NCBI RefSeq assembly: GCF_013761175.1
Contig: NZ_JACDUR010000001.1
Location: forward strand, 496,001-560,000
Length of the DNA stretch: 64,000 nucleotides
Origin: Nonomuraea soli
GTDB lineage: Bacteria > Actinomycetota > Actinomycetes > Streptosporangiales > Streptosporangiaceae
Direction: 5' to 3'
Below are positions 1 through 8,067 of this stretch, one piece after another (the stretch's first letter is position 1; every line of letters starts with the position of its first letter). Made by a program: the position numbers and the translations under genes. Below the pieces are notes generated by a model that saw only the letters and a program-made list of their open reading frames with translations, had not been told where the DNA came from and did no database searches.

Positions 1-2
1 AC

Positions 3-818
3 GACGCCGCGTTCGCCGAGGCCGTCACCCGCGACCTGCAGTCGGTCAACGGCGACAAGCACCTGCGGCTGGTCCACAGCGTCGACGTCGTGCCCGAGCA
101 CGACGCCTTCGACATGGAGGCCTACCGCCAGCAGGCCGCGCTCAGCGCGTACGGCTTCGCCCGCGTGGAACTCCTCGCGGGCAACGTCGGCCTGCTCGAC
201 ATCCGCAGCCTCTACGACGCCGGGCTCGCGGGCGAGCGCGCCACCGCGGCCATGACCCTGGTGGCCGAGGCCGACGCGCTCATCGTCGACCTGCGCCGCA
301 ACGGCGGCGGCTCACCCGACATGATCGCCCTGCTGTGCAGCTACCTGTTCGACGAGCCCACCCACCTCAACTCGCTGTACTGGCGCGCGAGCGACACCAC
401 CGAGCAGTACTGGACGCTGCCCTACGTGCCCGGCGCCAGGTACGGCGGCGAGAAGCCGGTCTACGTGCTCACCAGCGCGTACACCTTCTCGGGCGCCGAG
501 GAGTTCTCCTACAACCTGCAGTCGCGGTCGCGGGCGACCCTCGTCGGCGAGACCACCCGCGGCGGCGCCCACCCGGGGACGCGCTACTACATCGGGCCGC
601 ACCTGAAGTCGGCGGTGCCCAGCGGCCGGGCCGTCAACCCGGTGACGGGCACCAACTGGGAGGGCACCGGGGTGCAGCCGGACCTCAAGGTGGCGGCGGA
701 CGACGCGTTCGACGTGGCGTACGCGCTGGCGCTGCAGCACGTGCTCACCCTGGGGGAGGAGGGCGCCCGCCGGCCGGTGGCCGACGCCGCCCGCGAGGCG
801 CTCCAGGAGCTCGGCTGA
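3..818 (+). CDS. S41 family peptidase, C-terminal part (5' end outside window)
   Basis: The reading frame is open from the first bases of the window, so this is the 3' part (about 271 residues) of a longer gene. It resembles the retinoid-binding-protein-like (IRBP/tail-specific) S41 serine peptidases: an N-terminal S41 helical portion is followed by the core with LIVDLRRNGGGSPDM, the strand carrying the candidate nucleophile serine in TSAYTFSGAEEF, and VGETTRGGAHPG. The final part, NPVTGTNWEGTGVQPDLKV, is typical of this family. No signal peptide can be assessed because the start is missing. The gene ends 16 bp from a convergent gene on the other strand with no clear terminator between them. 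Substrate is unknown; members of this subfamily in actinomycetes are mostly uncharacterised. Confidence 0.85.
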   Translation, partial: DAAFAEAVTRDLQSVNGDKHLRLVHSVDVVPEHDAFDMEAYRQQAALSAYGFARVELLAGNVGLLDIRSLYDAGLAGERATAAMTLVAEADALIVDLRRNGGGSPDMIALLCSYLFDEPTHLNSLYWRASDTTEQYWTLPYVPGARYGGEKPVYVLTSAYTFSGAEEFSYNLQSRSRATLVGETTRGGAHPGTRYYIGPHLKSAVPSGRAVNPVTGTNWEGTGVQPDLKVAADDAFDVAYALALQHVLTLGEEGARRPVADAAREALQELG

Positions 819-834
819 CGCTGCTCCGGCACGC

Positions 835-1761
835 TTAGTCCGCTCCGGGTGAGACGAGCAGCCGCTCGCGCTCGCTCAGCAGCCGCAGCCGGTCCCGGGC
901 GGCGGCCTCGCGGCCGTTGACGATCGCGGCGAGCATGCGCTCGGCCCAGCGCGCGACCTCCTGCACGCCCCGCTGGGTCTGCTTGATGCGGTCGTGCTTC
1001 ATCGCGTCGGTGATGATGTTGTCGAAGAACGTGTCGACGAACCACCGCGTGTCGACCTCGGGCAACGTCGGCTTGGCGCGGATCCCGAGGTCGGCCAGCT
1101 CGCGGGCGAAGACGTCGAGCGCCCGCTGGGCCTTCCACACGGCCCGCTCCGCCTGCTTCAGCCGGTCGTGCTCGAACGCGTCCGCGACGAGGCCGCCGCC
1201 CAGCATGTCCCAGCCGGAGAGATTTCGTGCCGAGTCGAGCAGCTTGAGCACCGCGGCGACCTCGCGCTGCGCGGCGAGCCCGGCCTGGCGGGCCTCGTCG
1301 TGCTCGCGGATGGCCTCGCCCACGTCGGTCAGCAGGACGCCCAGCTCCGCCAGCCGCGCGGCATTCGGTTCCCCGCGCTCCAGGATGTCGCGCTCCCTGG
1401 CGGCCAGCAGCGCCGGGTAGGCGGCATGGGCGTCGCCGAGCCGCCCCAGCTCCCGCTCGATGCCTGCCAGATCCTCCAGGAGACCGGCCAGTCTCTCCGT
1501 CTCGCCTGCGAGGCGCTGCCACGCGGCCAGCGCTTCGGCGCGCTCGCGGGTGAGTCTCTCGTCGCGGGAGCCTGTCAGCCCGGCCAGGAACCCGCTGAAC
1601 CCGCTCTCGAGCCGCGCGACGTCGCGTTCCTCTTCGGTTACCCGGCGCTTGAGCTCGGCGATCGCCCGCCGTACCTCGTCGGCTTGGTCGGTCGCGGCGG
1701 TTCGTTGCCGCCGGAGGTGGTCGCCGCGCCGGACGAGGGCCGCGCACTCTTCGAGATCCAC
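835..1761 (-). CDS. Coiled-coil protein of unknown function with a duplicated HDR(L/I)KQ motif
   Basis: A 308-residue protein. I place the start at GTG 1761 because GGAG lies about 5 nt upstream and the longer frame reads through the preceding gene's C-terminal coding region. Residues 1-170 are rich in Glu, Arg, Leu and Ala with heptad-like spacing and probably form helices or coiled coil. The C-terminal third holds two copies of a similar segment: DAFEHDRLKQAERA at about residue 194 and DAMKHDRIKQTQRG at about 252, each followed by a short helix-like stretch. No membrane segment, signal peptide or catalytic motif is apparent. It lies 38 nt downstream of the CGNR gene on the same strand and may be co-transcribed. 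I do not recognise the family. Confidence 0.7.
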   Translation of the reverse strand: MDLEECAALVRRGDHLRRQRTAATDQADEVRRAIAELKRRVTEEERDVARLESGFSGFLAGLTGSRDERLTRERAEALAAWQRLAGETERLAGLLEDLAGIERELGRLGDAHAAYPALLAARERDILERGEPNAARLAELGVLLTDVGEAIREHDEARQAGLAAQREVAAVLKLLDSARNLSGWDMLGGGLVADAFEHDRLKQAERAVWKAQRALDVFARELADLGIRAKPTLPEVDTRWFVDTFFDNIITDAMKHDRIKQTQRGVQEVARWAERMLAAIVNGREAAARDRLRLLSERERLLVSPGAD

Positions 1762-1799
1762 GCCCGCTCCAACGAAAGGGGCGAAGGGCCGCGTTCCCG

Positions 1800-2348
1800 T
1801 CAGGCGCGGCGGCGGGCGCGGTAGGCGGCGACGTGCATGCGGTTGCCGCAGGTGCGGCTGTCGCAGTAGACGCGCGACCGGTTGCGCGACTCGTCGACGA
1901 ACACGCGCTCGCAGTCGGGCGCCGAGCAGGTGCGCAGCCGCTCCCACTCGTCTTCCACCAGCAGGTGGGCGAGGGCCACGCCGCAGTCGGCGGCCAGGTG
2001 CTCGGCCAGGGCGGCGCCGGGGGCGAAGTAGTGGACGTGCACCGGGTGCCCGTCGTGCTCGGCCAGGCGCGGCGTGATGCGGGTGCCCTCGAGCAGAGCG
2101 TTGAGCAGCCGGATGGCGTCGGCCCGGTCGGTGGCGGAGAAGATCTCGTGGAAGGCGTCGCGCACCCGGCGTGCCTGGTCGAGGTCGCGCTGGGTGAGCT
2201 CGCCGATGCCGCTGATCTCGCGCGCGTCGACGAGGGCGCGCAGTTCGTCGAGGTCGAGCAGCTCTTCTCCCGCGGAGGTCGCCGGCGAGGTGTTGACCAG
2301 CGAGACCACGGTGCCCAGCGAATGCACCATGTCATGGCCAAACGGCAT
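1800..2348 (-). CDS. CGNR zinc-finger / ABATE-domain putative transcriptional regulator
   Basis: A 182-residue protein with the two-part architecture of CGNR proteins: an N-terminal ABATE-like domain (roughly residues 5-125) and a C-terminal zinc finger (about 135-180). The finger shows C-x4-C (CSAPDC) followed by VYCDSRTCGNRMHVAAYRARR, including the diagnostic CGNR. Proteins of this family are common in actinomycetes and are thought to be DNA-binding regulators, although few have been characterised. It is divergent from the EamA transporter gene, with 67 bp between the two starts, so local control of that exporter is a reasonable inference. ATG 2348 is the natural start. Confidence 0.85.
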   Translation of the reverse strand: MPFGHDMVHSLGTVVSLVNTSPATSAGEELLDLDELRALVDAREISGIGELTQRDLDQARRVRDAFHEIFSATDRADAIRLLNALLEGTRITPRLAEHDGHPVHVHYFAPGAALAEHLAADCGVALAHLLVEDEWERLRTCSAPDCERVFVDESRNRSRVYCDSRTCGNRMHVAAYRARRRA

Positions 2349-2415
2349 ATTGACTCCTGACTGCGGCCGGTCCTAGCGTGAAGACTATCGCTGCGGTAGG
2401 CCATCGGGGGTTTCT

Positions 2416-3333
2416 GTGAGTGCACATCGCCGTACCGTGGCCATCGCGGTGGCAGGCGCGCTGATCATCTCCACGTCGGCTCTGCTCGTACGGCTGGCCG
2501 ACGTCTCGCCGGCCACCTCGGCGTTCTACCGCTGCGCCTACGCCGTGCCTCCCATGGTCCTGCTGGCCTGGCTGGAGCGGCGCCGGCTGGGGCCGATGCC
2601 GCGGCGCGGGCTGTGGCTGTCGTGGTCGGCGGGCGTGTTGTTCGCGCTCGACCTGCTGTTCTGGCACCACACCATCGCCTACGTGGGCGCGGGCCTGGCG
2701 ACCGTGCTGGGCAACCTGCAGGTCTTCATCGTGGCCTTCGCCGCCTGGGCGATCTTCCGCGAGCGGCCGAGCAGGAATCTGATGATCGCGACGCCCGTGG
2801 TGTTCGGCGGCGTCGTGCTGATCTCCGGGATCTTCGACAGCGCCGCCTACGGCAGCGACCCGGGTCTCGGGGTGCTCACCGGGGTGGCCACGTCCCTGGC
2901 GTACGCGGCCTTCCTGCTGCTCATGAAGGCCGCCCCGCAGCGGACGGCGGGGCCGCTGGCGCATGCCACGACCGTGGCGGCGGTGGCCATCGTGGCGCTC
3001 AGCCCGCTCTTCGGCGGCGCCGACCTGACCCCCTCGTGGCCCGCGCACGGCTGGCTGCTGCTGCTCGCGCTCGGGCCGCAGCTGATCGGCTGGCTGCTGA
3101 TCACGTACTCGCTGCCCAGGCAGCCGGCGGCCCTGACAGCGCTGCTGCTGCTCGTGCAGCCGATGACGACGATGGCGTTGTCGGCGGTGCTGCTGGGGGA
3201 GCGGCCCTCGTGGCTGCAGCTCGGCGGCTGCGCGGTGATCGTGCTCGGCGTGCTCTACGGCTCGCGCCGGGCTCAGCGCGAGGTGCGTGAGACCGAGCAC
3301 TCCGCGCAGGTGCCGAAGACCTCGACCGTGTGA
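2416..3333 (+). CDS. EamA/DMT-superfamily transporter
   Basis: A 305-residue integral membrane protein with two EamA repeats and about ten hydrophobic segments; the second repeat ends with VQPMTTMALSAVLLGERPS, the usual DMT signature near the ninth segment. Start is GTG 2416. Members export amino acids, nucleobases or other small metabolites; the substrate cannot be read from the sequence. The gene is divergent from the CGNR regulator, a frequent regulator-exporter layout. Its last 61 bp overlap the 3' end of the zur gene on the opposite strand, so the two transcription units converge. Confidence 0.88.
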   Translation: MSAHRRTVAIAVAGALIISTSALLVRLADVSPATSAFYRCAYAVPPMVLLAWLERRRLGPMPRRGLWLSWSAGVLFALDLLFWHHTIAYVGAGLATVLGNLQVFIVAFAAWAIFRERPSRNLMIATPVVFGGVVLISGIFDSAAYGSDPGLGVLTGVATSLAYAAFLLLMKAAPQRTAGPLAHATTVAAVAIVALSPLFGGADLTPSWPAHGWLLLLALGPQLIGWLLITYSLPRQPAALTALLLLVQPMTTMALSAVLLGERPSWLQLGGCAVIVLGVLYGSRRAQREVRETEHSAQVPKTSTV

Positions 3334-3662
3334 GTCACCTCGGTGAAGCCGTGTTCGGCGCCCACGGCCTCGGCCCAGCGTTCGACGTCGGGCCCGGCGA
3401 CCTCCACCGTGCTGCCGCACTGGCGGCAGACCAGGTGGTGGTGGTGGGAGTCGGTGGTGCACGCGCGGTAGACGGACTCGCCGTCGTCGGTGCGCAGCAC
3501 GTCGACCATCCCGCCGTCGGCCAGCGCCTGCAGCGCTCGGTAGACGGTGGTCAGGCCGATCTTCGCGCCGTCGGAACGCAGCTGGGCGTAGACATCCTGG
3601 GCACTGCGGAAGCTGGCGCTGCTGCGCAGGATGTCGTGGACGGCATCGCGGCGGCTGCTCAT
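3273..3662 (-). CDS. zur: Fur-family zinc uptake regulator (Zur)
   Basis: A 129-residue Fur-superfamily repressor. The N-terminal winged helix includes the DNA-recognition region GLTTVYRALQALADGG; the dimerisation half carries the metal-binding SHHHHLVCRQCG and the terminal FGTCAEC, giving two CxxC pairs for the structural zinc. It is the last gene of znuA-znuC-znuB-zur, and its ATG overlaps the znuB stop by 4 nt (ATGA). Linkage to a zinc ABC importer with a His-rich binding protein supports Zur over Fur. It should repress this operon in the zinc-bound state through the operator upstream of znuA, giving autoregulation. Confidence 0.92.
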   Translation of the reverse strand: MSSRRDAVHDILRSSASFRSAQDVYAQLRSDGAKIGLTTVYRALQALADGGMVDVLRTDDGESVYRACTTDSHHHHLVCRQCGSTVEVAGPDVERWAEAVGAEHGFTEVTHTVEVFGTCAECSVSRTSR

Positions 3663-4489
3663 GCTGCGGACTCCTTTCTGCGGCGAACGAATCTACCCAG
3701 TCCGAGCGCCAGAACGAATCCGGCGAGAGACACCAGGACGATCGCCGCACCGGGGGGAACCTTCGCAGAGAGCGTAGAGCTCAGCAGGCCCCCGACGGCG
3801 GCGACCACGCCGAAAACCATCGCCAGCCCCATGGTCGCCCGGAAGCCGCTGGTGAACTGCTGGCTGGTCGCGACGGGGATCACCATCAGCGCGCTGACCA
3901 GCAGCAGGCCGACGACCCGCATGGCGATGACCACGGTGAGTGCGGCGGTGATGGCGATCACCATCGACAGGAAACGCACCGGCAGGCCGCTGGCCTTGGC
4001 CACCTCCTCGTCCTGGCACAGGACGAACAGCTCGCGGCCGAACACCACGACGACGCCGATCACCGCCACGGCCAGGCCGGCGATGATCCACAGGTCCTCG
4101 GCGGCCACGGTGGCGATCGAGCCGAACAGGTAGGAGTTGAGCTTGGCGTTGCTGCCGCCTGGCGCGATGGCCATGAGCAGCACGCCGCCCGCGATGCCGC
4201 CGTAGAACAGCAGCGCCAGGGCCACGTCGCCGGTCGTGCGGCCCCGCGCGCGCACCAGTTCGATGGCCACCGCCCCGGCGACGCTGACGATGATCGCGGT
4301 CACGACGGGGGCGGTGCCGGTGAGGAAGCCGAGCGCCACACCGGTCAGCGCCACGTGGCCGATGCCGTCGCCGAGCAGGGCCAGGCGGCGCTGCACGATG
4401 AAGGTGCCCACGGCGGGCGCGCACAGGCCCACCAGCAGCGCGGCCACCAGGGCCTGCTGGAAGAAGGGCAGCTTGAGCAGCTCGATCAC
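3659..4489 (-). CDS. znuB: Zinc/manganese ABC transporter permease (ZnuB)
   Basis: A 276-residue permease of the ABC-3 family with about eight membrane segments; it begins with a short amphipathic stretch (MIELLKLPFFQQALVAALLVG) and contains the conserved LLGDGIGHVALTGVALG loop that contacts the ATPase. It lies 37 nt after znuC and overlaps zur by 4 nt. With ZnuA and ZnuC it forms the high-affinity zinc importer of the cytoplasmic membrane. Mn2+ cannot be excluded as a substrate from sequence alone, but the Zur gene in the operon favours zinc. Confidence 0.93.
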   Translation of the reverse strand: MIELLKLPFFQQALVAALLVGLCAPAVGTFIVQRRLALLGDGIGHVALTGVALGFLTGTAPVVTAIIVSVAGAVAIELVRARGRTTGDVALALLFYGGIAGGVLLMAIAPGGSNAKLNSYLFGSIATVAAEDLWIIAGLAVAVIGVVVVFGRELFVLCQDEEVAKASGLPVRFLSMVIAITAALTVVIAMRVVGLLLVSALMVIPVATSQQFTSGFRATMGLAMVFGVVAAVGGLLSSTLSAKVPPGAAIVLVSLAGFVLALGLGRFVRRRKESAA

Positions 4490-4526
4490 GGTGTCACCTG
4501 GGTGGTCTCGTAGGCTCGGGAAACGC

Positions 4527-5312
4527 TCACGGTTTCACCTGCCAGCTCTCCAGCGGGCTGCCGGGCTCGCGCTCGCCCGTGTGGGGGTGCAGGTGTTCGT
4601 GGCCGGGGCGGGCGCACTCGCCCTCGGGCTGCGGCGGCCGCCCGTCGTGGGCGATCAGCCCGTCGCGCACCACCACCCCGCGGGTGATGAGCGGCTCCAG
4701 CGGGCCCAGCTCGTGGGCCACGAGCACGATGGTCTTGCCCGCCGCGACCAGCGACTTGAGGGTGTCGGCCAGGAGCTGCTGGCTCTCGGCGTCGACGCCC
4801 GCGGTCGGCTCGTCCATGACGAAGGTGTCGGGCTCGCCGGCCAGCGCGCGGGCGATGAGCACGCGCTGCTGCTGGCCGCCCGACAGGTCCTGCACCCGGT
4901 CGCCTGCCCGGCCTGACAGGCCCACGGCCTCCAGGGCGCGGGTCACGGCCAGCTTGTCGGCCGCGCTGGTGAAGCGCAGCCGCTTCTGGCGGGCGATCCG
5001 GCCGGAGGCGACGATCTCGCGGACCGTGGCGGGCACGCCGCCGCCGATCTGCAGGCGCTGCGGCACGTAGCCGACGCGCCACCACTCGCGGAACCTGGCG
5101 GGCGGCGTGCCGTACAGCAGAGTCTGTCCCGCCGACAGCGGGGTCAGCCCGAGCAGCGCCCTGATCAGGGTGGACTTGCCCGAGCCGTTGGCGCCGAGCA
5201 CGGCCACCACCTCGCCGGGGCAGATGGTCAGGTCTATGCCGCGAAGCACGTGACGGCGGTCCAGGGTCACCTGGCCGCCGGTCATCGCGAAAGTCGTGTC
5301 TGTCAAGAGCAT
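4527..5312 (-). CDS. znuC: Zinc ABC transporter ATP-binding protein (ZnuC)
   Basis: A 261-residue ABC ATPase. Walker A is GANGSGKST, the Q-loop lies in GYVPQRL, the signature is LSGGQQQR, Walker B is TFVMDEPTAGVD, and the switch histidine is in LVAHELG. The His-rich C-terminus (HEHLHPHTGE) suits a metal transporter. I use ATG 5312, which overlaps the znuA stop by 10 bp; TTG 5306 or ATG 5286 are possible shorter starts. It couples ATP hydrolysis to zinc import through ZnuB. Confidence 0.93.
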   Translation of the reverse strand: MLLTDTTFAMTGGQVTLDRRHVLRGIDLTICPGEVVAVLGANGSGKSTLIRALLGLTPLSAGQTLLYGTPPARFREWWRVGYVPQRLQIGGGVPATVREIVASGRIARQKRLRFTSAADKLAVTRALEAVGLSGRAGDRVQDLSGGQQQRVLIARALAGEPDTFVMDEPTAGVDAESQQLLADTLKSLVAAGKTIVLVAHELGPLEPLITRGVVVRDGLIAHDGRPPQPEGECARPGHEHLHPHTGEREPGSPLESWQVKP

Positions 5313-6241
5313 CCCAGTGCGGTCCGCAGGGTCTGGAGGTTGGCGCGCATGGCCGACAGGTAGTCGCCCTGCTCGGGCCCGCTCTCCAGGGGGTCGAGCA
5401 CCGCGGTCTTGGCCCCCACCTCTCCGGCGAGCACCTCGGCGACCTTGGGGCTGACGAGGGTCTCGGTGAAAATGGTAGTCACCTTCTCGTCCTTGGCCAG
5501 CTTCGCCACCTCCGCCAGGCGGGCGGGGGAGGGCTCGCTCTCCGGGTCGATCGTGATGCCGACCTGCTTGAGCTGGTAGCGGTCGGCCAGGTAGCCGAAC
5601 GCCTCGTGGCTGGTGACCAGCGTCTTGCTCGTGCAGGTGCCCAGGCCCTTGGCCATCTCGGCGTCGAGCGCGGTCAGCTCGGCGGCGGCCTTGGCGGCCC
5701 GGTCCTTGAAGCCCTGGGCGTGCGCGGGGTCGGCCGCGGCGAGCTTGTCGCCGAGCTGGGTGGCGACGGTAGCCAGGCGGGAGGGGTCGAGCCAGATGTG
5801 CGGGTCGTAGGAGACCTCGTGCTCGTGCTCGGCGTGCTCCGCCTCGGTCTCGCCCTCGTGGCCTTCCTCGTGGGCGGCTTCGAGGGTCTTGACCGCGGTG
5901 GCCGCGTCGAAGCTCCTGTCGGTCGCGTGCTGCTCGATGGCCTCGTCGACGGCGGGCTGCACGCCCTTGATGTAGACGGCCATCTGCGCCCCGGCGATCT
6001 CGGCGACCTGCTGCGGGGTGAGCTCCAGATCGTGCGGCTCGACGCCGGGAGCGGTGAGGTTGGTGACGGTGATGTCGCTTCCGCCGACCCGCTCGGTCAG
6101 CCACTGCAGCGGGTAGAGGGCCGTGACGACCTCGCCGGCGCCGGTGGTCTCAGCGGCGCCGGTGCCGCAGGCTGTCGTGGCGAGGAGGGTGCCCACGGCG
6201 AGCAAACCAGCGGCACGCAGACGGAAATTTCCTGACATCAT
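5303..6241 (-). CDS. znuA: Zinc ABC transporter substrate-binding lipoprotein (ZnuA)
   Basis: A 312-residue solute-binding protein of the ZnuA/TroA (SBP A-1) family. It has an N-terminal lipoprotein signal peptide ending LLATTAC, with Cys25 as the lipidation site. Metal-ligand positions are visible in GVEPHDLELTP and YDPHIWLDP, and in TSHEAFGYL. Between the first two lies a flexible acidic, His-rich loop (about residues 122-143, HEEGHEGETEAEHAEHEHE), typical of zinc rather than manganese binders. It is first in the operon, with the Zur operator centred about 29 bp upstream of the start. Two adjacent ATG codons (6241 and 6238) could each initiate. Confidence 0.94.
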   Translation of the reverse strand: MMSGNFRLRAAGLLAVGTLLATTACGTGAAETTGAGEVVTALYPLQWLTERVGGSDITVTNLTAPGVEPHDLELTPQQVAEIAGAQMAVYIKGVQPAVDEAIEQHATDRSFDAATAVKTLEAAHEEGHEGETEAEHAEHEHEVSYDPHIWLDPSRLATVATQLGDKLAAADPAHAQGFKDRAAKAAAELTALDAEMAKGLGTCTSKTLVTSHEAFGYLADRYQLKQVGITIDPESEPSPARLAEVAKLAKDEKVTTIFTETLVSPKVAEVLAGEVGAKTAVLDPLESGPEQGDYLSAMRANLQTLRTALGCS

Positions 6242-6262
6242 GCCGACCAGTATGCGGCAAAA

Positions 6263-6277
6263 TGAAAACGGTTGTCA
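6263..6277 (-). promoter_or_regulatory. Candidate Zur operator upstream of znuA
   Basis: TGAAAACGGTTGTCA is a near-perfect inverted repeat (TGaaAac-G-GTtgTCA) in an A/T-rich patch of a GC-rich gap. It matches the general form of actinobacterial Zur boxes (TGAAAATGATTTTCA-like). It sits 22-36 bp upstream of the znuA ATG, where a bound repressor would block transcription, and the operon encodes its own Zur. Assignment rests on motif shape and context. Confidence 0.8.
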
Positions 6278-6395
6278 AAATCGACGATGGTGGGATGCCG
6301 CTCGGCCGCCGGGGGCCGGGACACGCCGGACGGCATCCCGCATCACCCCGGTCGGCGTGCGCGGGCCGAGCCGTGGCCCGTGCCCGGGGTGACGT

Positions 6396-7238
6396 CTACG
6401 CGCTCTCGCGCCCGCGCTCATCGACCTCCATCCGCTGCTCGCCCGCGTAGACGTTCATCGACTCCCCCCGCAGGAACCCGATGAGCGTCAGCCCCTCGGC
6501 GGCGGCGAGCTCCGCGGCCAGCGAGGAGGGCGCCGAGACCGCGGCGAGCATCGGGATGCCCGCCATCACCGCCTTCTGCACCAGCTCGAACGACGCGCGC
6601 CCCGACACCATGAGCACCGTCCCCGACAGCGGCAGCCGGTCCTCGCGCGCCGCCCACCCGAGGATCTTGTCGACCGCGTTGTGCCGACCCACGTCCTCCC
6701 TGACGCACAGCGCCGTGCCGTCCGGGGCGAACAGCCCGGCGGCGTGCAGGCCGCCGGTCCTGTCGAACACCCGCTGGGCCGAGCGCAGCAGGTCGGGCAG
6801 CGCGATGACGAGCGAGGGCGCCACCCTCATCGGGTCGTCGCGGACGCTCCACCTGGCGACCGTGCTCACCGCCTCCAGCGAGGCCTTGCCGCAGACCCCG
6901 CACGAGGAGGTGGTGAAGAAGTTGCGAGGCGCCGGCGCCGCCACGCCCGGCGCCAGCCGTACGTCCAGGACGTTGTAGGTGTTCAGCCCCTCGGCCGTCG
7001 CCCCCGCGCAGTAGCGGATCGAGGAGATGTCGCCCGCCGAGCCGACGGCCCCCTCGCTGACGAGGAAGCCGGCGGCCAGGTCGAAGTCGTCGCCGGGGGT
7101 GCGCATGGTGACGGTCAGCGGCGTGCCGTCGAGGCGGATCTCCAGCGGCTCCTCGGCGGCCAGGTGATCGATCCGCCGCGAGGGTACGGCGGAGCGGATC
7201 TTCAGCACCGGGCGGCGCAGCGCTCTATACGTAGCCAT
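6396..7238 (-). CDS. fdhD: Formate dehydrogenase accessory sulfurtransferase FdhD
   Basis: A 280-residue FdhD protein. It carries the conserved [10 protein letters not shown] near the N-terminus, [14 protein letters not shown], the redox/sulfur-relay motif SSCGVCGK (two cysteines, C-x2-C), and [15 protein letters not shown]. FdhD transfers sulfur from an IscS-type cysteine desulfurase to the bis-MGD cofactor and is required for active formate dehydrogenase. It is the last gene of the fdh operon: its start overlaps the end of the preceding FeS-subunit gene by 14 nt, so translation is probably coupled. This links it directly to the molybdenum formate dehydrogenase upstream. Confidence 0.95.
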   Translation of the reverse strand: MATYRALRRPVLKIRSAVPSRRIDHLAAEEPLEIRLDGTPLTVTMRTPGDDFDLAAGFLVSEGAVGSAGDISSIRYCAGATAEGLNTYNVLDVRLAPGVAAPAPRNFFTTSSCGVCGKASLEAVSTVARWSVRDDPMRVAPSLVIALPDLLRSAQRVFDRTGGLHAAGLFAPDGTALCVREDVGRHNAVDKILGWAAREDRLPLSGTVLMVSGRASFELVQKAVMAGIPMLAAVSAPSSLAAELAAAEGLTLIGFLRGESMNVYAGEQRMEVDERGRESA

Positions 7239-8067
7239 ACCCGAAGCGTCCCTTCACGCACAGGTTGCCGTGGGTGACCGGGTTGTCGTGCGGGGAGGTG
7301 ACCTTGACGATCCTGTTGTCCTGCACGTGCAGGGTGAGATTGCAGCCCACCCCGCAGTAACTGCAGATCGTCGTGGTCTGCGACTGCCGCGACTCGTCCC
7401 AGGTGCCCTCGGCGCGCATGTCGAACTCGCTCTTGAACGACAGCGCCCCCGTGGGGCAGACCTCGACGCAGTTGCCGCAGTAGACGCAGGCGGAGTCGGT
7501 CAGCGGGGCGTCGAACTCGGTCGAGATCGTCGAGTCGAAACCGCGCCCGGCGACGGCGATGGCGAAGGTGTTCTGCCACTGGTCGCCGCAGGCGTCCACG
7601 CACTTGTAGCACAGGATGCACTTGTTGTAGTCGCGCACGTAGAGCTCGTTGTCGACCTTCACGGGCTGCTCGACCCTGGCGGCCTCCTCGCCGAACCGCG
7701 CGGGGTCGGCTCCGTATTCGGCCATCCACTCCTTGGCCCTGGGCGTCGTCGACAGGTCGACCGACGACGCCAGGAGCTCCAGCACCACCTTGCGGCTGGA
7801 GGTCGAGCGCTCGCCCGAGGTGGCGACCTTCATGCCCGTCTCGGCCTTGCGCGAGCAGGAGGGCACGAGCGTGCGCGAGCCCTCCACCTCCACCACGCAC
7901 ACCCGGCACGCGTTCTTGGGCGTGAGGGTGTCGCCGTGGCAGAGCGTCGGGATGTCCTTGCCCGCCGTACGGCAGGCGTCCAGGATCGTGGAGCCCTCGG
8001 GGACGCGGACGACCTCCCCGTCGATCTCCACGTCGATCAGGCGGCGGGGCGGCTGCAGCGGGATCAC
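7225..8067 (-). CDS. Formate dehydrogenase FeS subunit: separated N-terminal part of the catalytic (alpha) subunit
   Basis: A 280-residue protein matching only the N-terminal region of NAD-dependent formate dehydrogenase alpha subunits (FdsA/FdhA type). Visible sites: a NuoG-type [2Fe-2S] domain (Cys43, 54, 57, 71), two [4Fe-4S] ferredoxin clusters (Cys150/153/156/160 and 194/197/200/204), and the Mo-proximal [4Fe-4S] domain (CSYCGVGCN at 235-243 and LCVKG with Cys270). The protein stops at [11 protein letters not shown], exactly where canonical subunits continue into the Mo-bis-MGD domain, which is here encoded by a separate gene at 9779-11671. The His-Cys3 cluster motif expected around residues 100-115 is missing. 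Start is GTG 8067, overlapping the preceding stop by 4 nt. It probably carries electrons between the molybdenum centre and the NuoEF-like subunit. Confidence 0.88.
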   Translation of the reverse strand: MIPLQPPRRLIDVEIDGEVVRVPEGSTILDACRTAGKDIPTLCHGDTLTPKNACRVCVVEVEGSRTLVPSCSRKAETGMKVATSGERSTSSRKVVLELLASSVDLSTTPRAKEWMAEYGADPARFGEEAARVEQPVKVDNELYVRDYNKCILCYKCVDACGDQWQNTFAIAVAGRGFDSTISTEFDAPLTDSACVYCGNCVEVCPTGALSFKSEFDMRAEGTWDESRQSQTTTICSYCGVGCNLTLHVQDNRIVKVTSPHDNPVTHGNLCVKGRFGYGYV

